Of a stretch of 55,383 nt of DNA, positions 8,068 to 15,898 are shown piece by piece. Position numbers and translations under genes: made by a program. Source of the stretch: Murinocardiopsis flavida (GTDB lineage: Bacteria > Actinomycetota > Actinomycetes > Streptosporangiales > Streptosporangiaceae); assembly GCF_003014485.1 (NCBI RefSeq), contig NZ_PYGA01000038.1, positions 1-55,383 of the forward strand, in the 5' to 3' direction. Under the pieces are notes generated by a model. That model had not been told where the DNA came from. It was given only the letters and a program-made list of their open reading frames with translations, and made no database searches. Each line of letters opens with the position of its first letter. Position 1 is the stretch's first letter.

Positions 8068-8400
8068 TCGATCACCGTTCTCTCGCGGCCGGTCCGCTTC
8101 GGCCCGGCCGCGGGGGCGCGGCGGGCGGGCGTGTCGGACGGGGCAGCGGGGTCGTGTCGCGAGGGGCGACAGTGGCGGTCCCGGCGCCTGCCGGGACGGA
8201 GCGGATACGCCAGGTATACGGCAACGGCGCACACGTCCGGGCAGGGTACGAGTCCATCGCCGGGCACCCGGACGGGAGCACCGTGGTGGCCAGGGTAACG
8301 ACCGGCCCGGCGCGGGGCCAGAGGTGAACAGGGGGCGAATGGTGGGATCGTCCGATTTGATCGTGTCGACACACGCCCGACATCAACCCCGGCCCCCGGA

Positions 8401-8430
8401 CCAAGACCAAGACCAAGACCAAGACCAAGA
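8401..8430. repeat. (CCAAGA)5 hexanucleotide array
   Basis: Five perfect copies of CCAAGA occur in a row, with partial units on either side. It lies in non-coding DNA, so copy number may vary between strains. Confidence 0.9.
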
Positions 8431-8584
8431 CACATCCAGCCCCCGGCCGGACGGCCCGCCCCGTCCTGAACACCGCCGTGCCCCCACTGGCCGGCCCTCC
8501 GAGAAGCGGGCGCGGGAGGGGACTGCGATCCATCACGCCTACGTGGCCCCGCGAGAAACCCGCGTCCTCTGCGCCCGGGGATAA

Positions 8585-8680
8585 GCGCGTCCCATGAGGG
8601 AGCGTCCGGGGGCGAGAGCGTTTCAGGGGAACCCGTATCCGACCGCGCGCGTCCCATGAGGGGTCTGGGGGCGAGAGCGT
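8585..8680. repeat. direct repeat pair, 62 bp apart
   Basis: The block GCGCGTCCCATGAGGG followed about 7 bp later by GGGGGCGAGAGCGT occurs at 8585-8621 and again at 8647-8680 with a small length difference in the middle. Function is unknown. Confidence 0.75.
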
Positions 8681-9003
8681 CCTCGACCCTAGGGAACGGT
8701 GCCCCGGCAGCCTTGCCCGGGTCCGCTGCGGGGAAGGACGCTCTCGGCCTTCACTCCCGGCATGAAGCCGAGGCCGCAACCCACCAACTCTGCACCAGGA
8801 CGAGATCCACGCCCAAGTTCAACGGCATTCGCGGTTGGCACGCACGAAAGACGCGGGTGTGCCGCGGTGCGTTCGCACGGACGGCCGGAGCGGACCCGTG
8901 TCCCGCTCTGGCCGGTCGCCTATTCCGGGGCCGTGCTCCACTCCACTCCGCCCGCCCGTCGGCTCTGGGATCCGGTCGCCTGCCCGCTCCGGGATCCGGT
9001 CGC

Positions 9004-9798
9004 CTATTCCGGGATCTCGGGCAAGGTCTCGCCGGTTTCGAGCAGGGTCTTGAGGTCGGACAGCAGGTGCGGCCACCCCTCGGAAACCATCTCCAGCACG
9101 GTGCTGCCCGGTGCGAAGCCGTCGTGGACGACGGTCAGCTTCACCATCGGCCCGGCCGGCTCGATCTCGAAGTGCACCTTGGACCGCGGCTCCGCTGCGA
9201 GCGTGGCGCGGACGTCCTCGTCCATCCCGACGGACGCGGCGAACTCCGGTGTCATCGTGTGCCAGGTGTAGGCGAGCCGACGGTAGGGCTCGGATTCGAG
9301 GACCACCTGCTCGGGGTCCGCGATCGTCACGCCGCGTTGGTTCCAGGTGACGGTGGCGCCCTTCGTCCACTCCGACTCGAAGGCGACCTGCCAGTAGCGG
9401 CGGGTGAAGGCGGGGTCGGTCAGCGCCTGCCAGAGCCGTTCCGGTGTGGTGTTGATGTAGGTGGTGTAGACGAACTCGGTGCTGCTCATCGGTTCCTGCT
9501 CCAATGCCGTCTTCAGGTCGGCGAGTGCGTGCACCCGCTCGCGGTCGTAGCGGTCGATCCAGCGCTCGGCGATGGCATTGATCGGTTCGGCGTTGAGGTA
9601 GTGGATCTTCTCCCTGCCGCGGCGGACGGTGGTCACCAGGTTCGCCGCGGTCAGCACCGCCAGGTGCTTGCTGACGGACTGGCGCGCCATGTCCAGGCCG
9701 GCGCACAGTTCGCGCAGGCTCTGCCCGTTGCGGGCGTTCAGGCTGTCCAGCAGTTGGCGGCGGCTGGCATCGGCCAGGGCCTTGAACACCTCGTCCAT
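9004..9798 (-). CDS. ArsR-family regulator fused to an SRPBCC (AHSA1-like) domain
   Basis: ATG 9798 gives 264 aa. Residues 1-90 form a winged helix ('VFKALADASRRQLLDSL', 'SLRELCAGLDMARQSVSKHL'). Residues from about 105 form an AHSA1/SRPBCC domain ('EFVYTTYINTTPERLWQALT', 'GWPHLLSDLKTLLE'). This fusion is a known actinobacterial architecture in which the second domain may sense a hydrophobic ligand. No metal-binding cysteines typical of metal-sensing ArsR are present. The upstream promoter carries two copies of an inverted repeat, which strongly suggests autoregulation. Confidence 0.9.
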   Translation of the reverse strand: MDEVFKALADASRRQLLDSLNARNGQSLRELCAGLDMARQSVSKHLAVLTAANLVTTVRRGREKIHYLNAEPINAIAERWIDRYDRERVHALADLKTALEQEPMSSTEFVYTTYINTTPERLWQALTDPAFTRRYWQVAFESEWTKGATVTWNQRGVTIADPEQVVLESEPYRRLAYTWHTMTPEFAASVGMDEDVRATLAAEPRSKVHFEIEPAGPMVKLTVVHDGFAPGSTVLEMVSEGWPHLLSDLKTLLETGETLPEIPE

Positions 9799-9817
9799 CT
9801 CTCGCCACTCCAAAAAA

Positions 9818-9869
9818 ATGCAGCCGTGCGGCTGCATGAAATATAGGCAGCCGAAAGGCTGCATGTCAA
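9818..9869 (-). promoter_or_regulatory. promoter with two operators for the ArsR-SRPBCC gene
   Basis: On the minus strand a TTGACA -35 box (9864-9869) is followed after 18 bp by TATATT (9840-9845). The inverted repeat GCAGCC-N4-GGCTGC at 9847-9862 fills the spacer. A second copy, ATGCAGCC-N4-GGCTGCAT at 9818-9837, lies just downstream of the -10 box over the expected start site. The two centres are 27 bp apart. Binding there would block transcription, which fits autorepression. Confidence 0.8.
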
Positions 9870-10007
9870 CGGCGGCGCGCCGCCGGCCCGGTGCGCGCAG
9901 CACCGTAGCGCGCGCGGCGGCCGAGGCCGGTAGGGGTACCCGATTGGTAGCATCACCCCAGGCCGGTCCGTGGCCGGTACCTCGGGCGCGCGACGAAGCG
10001 GGGCGGC

Positions 10008-10631
10008 ATGATGGCGGGAGGCACCCGGCGGCGCGGCCGCCCCGGAACAGGCGTCCGCGAGGCGGTGCTTGCCGCGACAGAGGCGCTCATCGCCGAGACC
10101 GGCGCCGTGCGGCTGTCGACCAAGGAGATCGCCAGCCGCGCAGCGGTGGCCGAGTCGAGCATCTTCTACCACTTCGGCGACCGGCTGGGGCTTCTGCGCG
10201 CCGTCGTCCACGAACACCTCCCCGTCTACAGCGAGGCGGCCGCCGGTATCAACGAGCGCGCCGGCGAGGGGAGTCTGCGCGACAACCTGGTCGCCCTGCT
10301 CGACAGCATGGAGGCGTACTACGTGCGCATCATGCCGGTCCTCTCGGCCGTGCAGGCCGACGGCGACCTCCGTAACCGCCTCGCCGAGCGGACCCGCACG
10401 GCCGACGCCGGGCCGCGGCGCGGGCTCGCGCCGATCGCCGCGTACCTCCGGAAGGAGCGCGACCTCGGCCGGGTGCGCGCCGATCTCGATGTCGACGCCA
10501 TGGCGCTGCTCGTGGTCGGTGCCGCACACCAGCGGGCCCTGTACCGGTACCTGGCCGAGGACGCCGACGCCGGAACGGCGTCGTCCACCGAGGTCGTGGA
10601 CGCCCTCATGCCGAGCCTGCGCGCGGACTGA
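10008..10631 (+). CDS. TetR-family transcriptional regulator
   Basis: The 207-aa protein has an N-terminal helix-turn-helix ('VLAATEALIAETGAVRLSTK', 'AAVAESSIFYHFGDRLGLLR') and a variable C-terminal ligand domain. It lies 98 bp upstream of the co-directional DUF1772 gene, and a perfect palindrome sits between the two; that gene is its likely target. The ligand is unknown. Confidence 0.9.
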   Translation: MMAGGTRRRGRPGTGVREAVLAATEALIAETGAVRLSTKEIASRAAVAESSIFYHFGDRLGLLRAVVHEHLPVYSEAAAGINERAGEGSLRDNLVALLDSMEAYYVRIMPVLSAVQADGDLRNRLAERTRTADAGPRRGLAPIAAYLRKERDLGRVRADLDVDAMALLVVGAAHQRALYRYLAEDADAGTASSTEVVDALMPSLRAD

Positions 10632-10689
10632 GCCCGCGGCCCGCCGTTGCGGCCACCCCCGATGTGGATGATCCTCCCGGCGCGCTAAA

Positions 10690-10711
10690 TTACTGAGTAA
10701 TAACTCAGTAA
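10690..10711. promoter_or_regulatory. 22-bp TetR-type palindromic operator
   Basis: TTACTGAG at 10690-10697 and CTCAGTAA at 10704-10711 are perfect arms around a 6-bp centre TAATAA. The site lies 19 bp before the DUF1772 start codon, where a bound repressor would block transcription or initiation. The TetR product of 10008-10631 is the obvious candidate binder. Confidence 0.8.
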
Positions 10712-10729
10712 ATAGGGATCGAGGTTGCG

Positions 10730-11239
10730 ATGCTGCTCGTCCGAATCGCCAGAGGGATCGCGCTGCTCACGACCGGCCTGCTGGCCGGTGCGTTCAGCTA
10801 CGGGGCCGTCAACGTCGCGCCGACGTTCCGGGCAGTGCCGCTGGACGTGCGGCTGACGTTCCACATCGCGCTCATGAAGATGAACGCGGTCGTGATGCAG
10901 GCCGGAATGGCGCTGGCGCTGATCAGCGCGATCGCGCTGATCGTCGTGGTGCGCGCGGCGGTCCCGCGGCTGCTCGCCGCCGGGGCGAGCGCGCTGCTCC
11001 TTGCGACGTTCCTGGTCACCCGGTTCGGCAACGTGCCCATCAACCGCCAGATGCGGGAATGGGTCGCGGACGCCCCGCCCGCCGACTACGCGGACATCCT
11101 CCAGGTGTGGGACACCTTCCACATCATCAGGACCGCGACCGCCATTGCCGCTTTCCTGCTGATCATCGCGATCGCCGACCGGGCGCGTACGCTCGCGGCC
11201 GATGCGCGGGACCAGGCTGTGCCCGCGGCCGTCCGGTAA
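10730..11239 (+). CDS. DUF1772-family four-helix membrane protein
   Basis: The 169-aa protein has four hydrophobic segments (about residues 5-27, 55-80, 85-105 and 138-157) and the loop 'RFGNVPINRQMREW', typical of DUF1772/anthrone-oxygenase-like proteins. The family's reaction is mostly unproven; a few members are linked to polyketide oxidation. It is preceded by the TetR operator and probably controlled by the adjacent TetR protein. Confidence 0.8.
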   Translation: MLLVRIARGIALLTTGLLAGAFSYGAVNVAPTFRAVPLDVRLTFHIALMKMNAVVMQAGMALALISAIALIVVVRAAVPRLLAAGASALLLATFLVTRFGNVPINRQMREWVADAPPADYADILQVWDTFHIIRTATAIAAFLLIIAIADRARTLAADARDQAVPAAVR

Positions 11240-11483
11240 TACGTCGGCACGTTCGCTCTGCGGGCCCCGCTTCCTGCGGCGATCGGGCGATCGGGTGGGG
11301 AGCGGGCACCGCTGGTCGGCGCGGGACCCGCCCCAGAGGATCAGCGGGCGGAACCCCGGCGTGCGGCGGGGCCGCTCGGGCACGGTCCGTTTGCTGGGCG
11401 GCCTCGTGGCCGGGCCGTGTGCTGGTGGCCTGTGGTCACAAGCAGCAACGACGGCGGCCGGGCTTCCGGGCCCTGGCGGAACC

Positions 11484-11613
11484 GTGCCGGGTGGGCGGTG
11501 GGGAACAGCGGCACCAACGGCGGCGAAGGGGCCGGGGCCCGGTGGCATCGGTCCGTGCGCGGGGGCCGGGGTGGGCGACGGGGCGGCGATGGCCGGTGGT
11601 GGGCCGGGGCGGG
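11484..11613 (+). repeat. degenerate inverted repeat, copy A
   Basis: This block matches the reverse complement of 12069-12197 over nearly its whole length. Shared strings include CCAACGGCGGCGA and GGCCGGTGGTGGGCCGGG. Both copies can be read to give peptides ending 'GGDGRWWAG'. Confidence 0.7.
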
Positions 11614-11890
11614 CGGTCGGAGGCGGGCTCCTCGGGGCCGCCCGCACGCCTGCGCGTCCCTGCGCAGCGAAAAGCACGGCTAGGTGCGCAGAGCCCCACC
11701 CGCGGAGGGCAATTGGCGGCGTATATCCCTTTTGGCCACGTGCTTCCCGGTGGAGGGGCGCCGATTCGGGCCCCGCACCAAGATCATGTCCATCATGCGG
11801 ACGGGCGGCCGGGCGAAGCCGCCTTCACGTGCCCGGATTGCGGCGTGGTATCCGGTTTTCGCGGGCGGCACAGGCCAGCGGGGTGGCGAA

Positions 11891-11932
11891 GGGACGACCC
11901 AGACGTCATTCGGGTGACGTCTGGGTTGTCCC
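11891..11932. terminator. 18-bp-stem hairpin in the gap
   Basis: GGGACGACCCAGACGTCA (11891-11908) pairs with 11915-11932 with one G-T pair and a 6-nt loop TTCGGG. It could terminate transcription arriving from either convergent gene, although it lies 650 bp from the DUF1772 stop and 410 bp from the GAF-ANTAR stop. Confidence 0.5.
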
Positions 11933-12068
11933 TCCCATCGAGTTCTCACGATGTGAGACGCAAGGGGTGATGGGGTGCCGCACCCGAGCCGCTGACCTGC
12001 CCTTTTGTGTGAGGCTCCGCGGCGCGGCGGCCCAACGGCCCCCGCCCCATGCGCAAAGGTGGCTTATC

Positions 12069-12197
12069 CCGCACCCGGCCCACCACCGGCCGTCGCCGCC
12101 CCGGCGCCTACCCCGGCCACCGCCCACCCCGACCGAACCAACCGAGCCCGACCCCTCGCCGCCGTTGGCGCTGCTGTTGACCACTGATCACCGGCAC
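12069..12197 (-). repeat. degenerate inverted repeat, copy B
   Basis: This is the inverted partner of 11484-11613. By eye the two copies are roughly three-quarters identical with small gaps. I see no third copy in the window. Confidence 0.7.
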
Positions 12198-12340
12198 GCG
12201 GCTCGGAGAGAAGGCCGCTCGGCGAACGGGCCGACTCTATGGAGGGCGACACTTCAGCCGCGATTGAAGGATCCGTTTGCGCATGATCAAAGAGCGGAGT
12301 TCCCGCCTGAGGCGGGCCGCTCGGGCGGCGGGGCGGAGTG

Positions 12341-13045
12341 CTACTCCCCGATCGACGGGAGCTGGCCGGTGCGGACGACCTCTGCGGCGACCTCGCGGAG
12401 TTTGACGTTGGTGCGCGAGGAGGTCTCCTTGAGCATGTCGAACGCCTTGTCGCTGGTGAGGCGGTGGCGCTCCATCAGCACACCGACCGCCGCGCCGATC
12501 TCCTGCCGGGTGTCGTACCCCGCGCGCAGGCTGTGGGCGCGCTGGGCGGCCGCCAGCGCGATGGCGGCGTGCGACGCGAACACCCAGCCGATCTCGCGCG
12601 CGTGCTCGTCGAACGCGCCGGGCCTGTGCGCGTACAGGTCGAGTGCGCCCAGCGTGTGGTCCTGGGCGAACAGCTCGAAGCCCATCATGGAGCCGACGCC
12701 GAGTTCGACGGCGCGGGGCGCGTAACGCGGCCAGCGCGTCTCTGCTGCCATGTCGTCGATCAGGAAGCTGCGTTCGTGCCGGGCGGCGTCCAGGCACGGA
12801 CCTTCATCGAAGGCGAGCTGGGCCTCGTCGGACGCTGTGACCAGCGCACCGGTGACCGCTGGCGACTCGAAGGTGTTCGCGCGCCGGTTCACCAGCAGGA
12901 CTCCGGCCTCCTCGCAGCCGTCGATGGTGGTCACCGCCGACTGGACGATCCGCTCCAGTACCTCGGTGGGCTCTTTCGCGGCTTCGAGATCGCGGGCGAG
13001 CGCGACGAACATCCGTGCGAGCCCCGCCGGAGAGTCTTCGATCAT
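12341..13045 (-). CDS. GAF and ANTAR domain regulator (RNA-binding antiterminator)
   Basis: ATG 13045, with an AAGGGGGG ribosome site, gives 234 aa. Residues 15-160 form a GAF sensor ('VLLVNRRANTFESPAVTGAL', 'HTLGALDLYAHRPGAFDEHA'). Residues from about 170 form an ANTAR domain ('AAVGVLMERHRLTSDKAFDM', 'VKLREVAAEVVRTGQLP'). ANTAR domains bind paired RNA hairpins and prevent termination. No sensor kinase or response-regulator receiver is adjacent, as is common for actinobacterial GAF-ANTAR proteins. Its RNA target is unknown. Confidence 0.92.
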   Translation of the reverse strand: MIEDSPAGLARMFVALARDLEAAKEPTEVLERIVQSAVTTIDGCEEAGVLLVNRRANTFESPAVTGALVTASDEAQLAFDEGPCLDAARHERSFLIDDMAAETRWPRYAPRAVELGVGSMMGFELFAQDHTLGALDLYAHRPGAFDEHAREIGWVFASHAAIALAAAQRAHSLRAGYDTRQEIGAAVGVLMERHRLTSDKAFDMLKETSSRTNVKLREVAAEVVRTGQLPSIGE

Positions 13046-13130
13046 CACGCCCCCCTTGCGCGGCCCGGGGACGGTCCCCGCGCCACGACCGGCAGGATAA
13101 TCCACCGGCCGCCGGGACGGGTGCCGCGCC

Positions 13131-14612
13131 CTAATCCGGACGCGCGCGCCGGACGTCCGAAAGGCGGACGGCGCGCGCCGCCAGCAGAACGGTGCTGAGC
13201 AGCGCCGCGAGCGCCGCCCACGCCACGAACAGCGGCCAGCCGTAGAACGCCGCCTCCCATGTGACGTCGCGGCCGCCGAACAGCAGCCCCGCGAGCGCGG
13301 GCAGCGCAAGGAACAGTGCGACGGGGACGAGCCGCGGCGCCAGCGAGAGCAGCAGGAGCGGCAATGGGCGGTGCGCACGGCGCCGGGCCCACCGCCGCGC
13401 CCGGGCGATGCGGTACCCGCCGACTCCGAGGGTGACGGCCCCGAGCCCGGTCAGGCCGAGGTCGGCGTAGGCGGTCGCGGGCACCGGAAGGTCCGGCCGC
13501 TCGCCGCGGACCAGCGCGACCAGTCCTTCGATGACGGCCATCTGCTCGGCTCCCAGCGCGCTCGCGCTGTTGAACGCGACGGCGACGCCGTAGTCGTCCC
13601 GCCCTTCGGCGCCCGGCAGGAGGATCTGCTCGGCACTGGCGGTGAACAGCGTGCCGCCGTGGTGGATGCGCGCGATCCTGCCCCCGGTGCGGTCGAGGTC
13701 CCACCCCATGCCGTAGTCGCCGCCGGCCGGGCCGGGCGCGTGCATCTCGGCGAGGCCCGCCGCGGAGACGAGGCGCGTCCCGTCGGTCGCGGTGCCGTCC
13801 CCCTGCACGATGAGCCATTGCGCGAGGTCGTCCGCCGTGGAGACGACGCCGCCCGAGCCGTTGACGAAATGGTCCAACGGCGGTCTCGCCGCCATCTTCA
13901 CGAACGCGGGTGTGTAGCCGTCGCGCAGCCCGCCGGGCCGCTGCGCTGCGGTGTCGCGGGTCGCGGTCTGGTCCATCCCCGCTGGGCCGAACACGCGCGT
14001 GCGCAGGTGTTCGGCGAACGGGCGGTCGGCGACCACCTCCACCAGCCGCGCGGCGACGTGGTAGTTGGGATTGTGGTAGTTCCACCGGGTACCCGGGTCG
14101 GCCACCAGCCGGGCCGACGCGAGCCGCGCCACCGCGCCCTTCAGGTCGCGCGGCTGCGGTCGGCGCATCTCCGGGAAGCCCGGATCCGCCATCCCCGAGG
14201 TCTGGGTCAGGAGCATCCTGACGGTGATCCGATCGGCCCTGGGGTCCGCGAGGCGGAACTCCGGGAGGTGGTCCCGCACGGGATCATCGAAGCCGAGCAG
14301 GCCGTCGTCGACGAGCTGGGCGACCGCCAGCGAGGTCACGGACTTGCTGAGCGAGCCGATCGCCATGGGGGTCCGCGCGGTCAGGGGTGCGCCGCCGGAC
14401 CCGCGGCCGTACCCGGCGGTGTGCACGACTTCGTCCCCACGCGTGATGGCGACGGCGGCGCCGGGCAAACCGCTTCGCTCCAGGCTCCTGGTCATGTAGG
14501 CGTCGATCTCCGCGGGGGCGGCGGGGGCGCCGCCTGCGGCGGCCGCGGGTGCGGGCGCCGCCAGGGCGAAGCCGCAGAGCGCCGCGGCGAGGGCGAGGTT
14601 CCGTGTCTGCAC
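13131..14612 (-). CDS. secreted/membrane-anchored serine beta-lactamase-like hydrolase
   Basis: GTG 14612 gives 493 aa beginning with a signal peptide (hydrophobic 'LALAAALCGFALAAPAPAAA'). The class C/PBP4*-type motifs follow in order: SxxK in 'GSLSKSVTSLAV', YxN in 'TRWNYHNPNYHVAARL' and HxG in 'IHHGGTLFTAS'. The C-terminal 120 residues carry three to four membrane helices, an arrangement seen in esterase/D-Ala peptidase relatives tethered outside the cell. It is separated from the GAF-ANTAR gene by 85 bp on the same strand. Confidence 0.88.
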   Translation of the reverse strand: MQTRNLALAAALCGFALAAPAPAAAAGGAPAAPAEIDAYMTRSLERSGLPGAAVAITRGDEVVHTAGYGRGSGGAPLTARTPMAIGSLSKSVTSLAVAQLVDDGLLGFDDPVRDHLPEFRLADPRADRITVRMLLTQTSGMADPGFPEMRRPQPRDLKGAVARLASARLVADPGTRWNYHNPNYHVAARLVEVVADRPFAEHLRTRVFGPAGMDQTATRDTAAQRPGGLRDGYTPAFVKMAARPPLDHFVNGSGGVVSTADDLAQWLIVQGDGTATDGTRLVSAAGLAEMHAPGPAGGDYGMGWDLDRTGGRIARIHHGGTLFTASAEQILLPGAEGRDDYGVAVAFNSASALGAEQMAVIEGLVALVRGERPDLPVPATAYADLGLTGLGAVTLGVGGYRIARARRWARRRAHRPLPLLLLSLAPRLVPVALFLALPALAGLLFGGRDVTWEAAFYGWPLFVAWAALAALLSTVLLAARAVRLSDVRRARPD

Positions 14613-14723
14613 CGGACCGACGCTACGGCGGCGGCGGGCGCGCGCCCATGAGGCAGGCCTCCCCCCGCGACCTGAGGCGGACCGCACCCCCGCCGCACGG
14701 GGCGGCGGTCGTGACGGCGCGGG

Positions 14724-15653
14724 TCAGGGGGTGGGGGATGTCAGGGGGCGGGCGAGGTCGTGCTCTTCCTTGGTGGCGCGCAGGTGGGTCCACGACTCGA
14801 CGGAGCGGACCCCGGGCGTCGAGCGGATGTCCTCCAGCGCCGTGGACACGCCGTCGAGTGAGCCCGCCCGGATCGTGCCGATGGCGTTGCACCACCCCAG
14901 TCCCGTGGCGAGGCAGTCGACCTCGTCGAGTTCGATGATCCGGCGCGCCACCGGTTCGGCCGCGCCGTCGAAGGTGAGCGCGAATCCGACCGTGTGGACC
15001 CTGCTGAGCGGGTTGAGCCGGACGAGTGCGCCGATGTGGACGACCCCGGCGTCGAGCAGGCGCAGCACCCGCGCGCGGGCCGCGCCGGGGGAGAGCCCGC
15101 TCACGGCGGCGAGTTCGACGAAGGAGGCGCGCCCGTCGACGCGCAGGTGCTCCAGGAGCGCGTGGTCGGCGGTATCGAGGACGATGCCGTCGAGCGGCCC
15201 CGGGCTTTTGAGCGGCCCGGGCGGAAAGTAGGGGTCCTTCCAGATCCGCAGGTAGGTGACGACCTGGACGGAGCGGACGCCGTCGACCGCCTGGACGCGC
15301 GCCAACCCGCGGGAGAACGCGTCGAGGCCGCCGGTGCGCAGTTCGGCGGTCACGGCGAACCGGCCGGCGGCGGTGGTGACGAACGAGGTCTCGTCGATCT
15401 CGGCAACGGCGCGGGCGACCTCGCGGACGGGGCCGTCGACCTCGATGATGACGTGGCCGAGCTGGTTGAGGCCGAACACCGCCGGGTGGACGGCGCCGAC
15501 CAGGCGCAGCCCGCCGTCGTCGATCAGTCGGCGCACCCGCGCCTTGGTGGTGGACCGCGCGAGCCCGACGTGTTGGGCGAGGGCCTCGTAGGAGGCCCTG
15601 CCGTCGCGTTGCAGGGCGCGGACGAGCCGCTCGTCCACGTCGTCCAGGTCCAC
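14724..15653 (-). CDS. Lrp/AsnC-family regulator with two tandem modules
   Basis: The 309-aa protein is twice the usual Lrp length. The first module has the helix-turn-helix 'VDERLVRALQRDGRASYEAL' followed by a RAM ligand domain. The second repeats this at about residue 160 with 'DTADHALLEHLRVDGRASFV'. Lrp proteins sense amino acids. It is divergent from the peptide transporter and amidohydrolase genes across 245 bp, so control of dipeptide uptake and cleavage is likely. Confidence 0.9.
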   Translation of the reverse strand: MDLDDVDERLVRALQRDGRASYEALAQHVGLARSTTKARVRRLIDDGGLRLVGAVHPAVFGLNQLGHVIIEVDGPVREVARAVAEIDETSFVTTAAGRFAVTAELRTGGLDAFSRGLARVQAVDGVRSVQVVTYLRIWKDPYFPPGPLKSPGPLDGIVLDTADHALLEHLRVDGRASFVELAAVSGLSPGAARARVLRLLDAGVVHIGALVRLNPLSRVHTVGFALTFDGAAEPVARRIIELDEVDCLATGLGWCNAIGTIRAGSLDGVSTALEDIRSTPGVRSVESWTHLRATKEEHDLARPLTSPTP

Positions 15654-15898
15654 ACGCGTCCTTTCGAGTGGTGCGCCGCCGCGGTCAACCTATCGCACGG
15701 CGAGGCGTCGTTGACGTCATCGAATGGCGAAAACGGGATGCCGTCGTATCCGTGTTTCAGTGAGGTATCGGCGAATTTTCCGTCGAATCATCTATTGATA
15801 GCCGGTCGGTGCAGATGTATCGTCGGCGCTTATTCGAGGGTGGTCCGGTGGTTCCGCGGGCCCCGCAGCGCAGTCCTCCGGAGGTCGATGGTGAGCAG

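Larger units (their letters stand above)
8068..9003. other. 936-bp gene-free region rich in short repeats
   Basis: The frames here are ones that high GC leaves open, and none has a ribosome site or a recognisable product. The region holds a (CCAAGA)5 array, a direct repeat pair at 8585 and 8647, and repeated GGATCCGGTCGCCT-type strings around 8920-9010. The part near 8068-8150 must contain the promoter of the M24-transporter operon, but I cannot assign boxes. Confidence 0.55.
11240..12340. other. 1.1-kb gene-poor gap between convergent genes
   Basis: I see no supportable gene here. The gap contains two diverged inverted copies of a sequence of about 130 bp, an 18-bp-stem hairpin, and several Gly/Arg/Trp-rich frames that are open only because the DNA is GC-rich. 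A 92-codon minus frame (11906-12184) spans the second repeat copy. It may be a decayed mobile or repetitive element. Confidence 0.5.

Noticed and set aside
8401-8430. (CCAAGA)5 considered as a CRISPR-like or iteron array
   Set aside because: There are no spacers, no cas genes and no replication gene nearby; it is a simple hexanucleotide repeat.
11906-12184. A 92-codon Gly/Arg/Trp-rich frame in the 1.1-kb gap
   Set aside because: It coincides with the repeat copy, has no convincing ribosome site and no recognisable fold; treated as repeat DNA.
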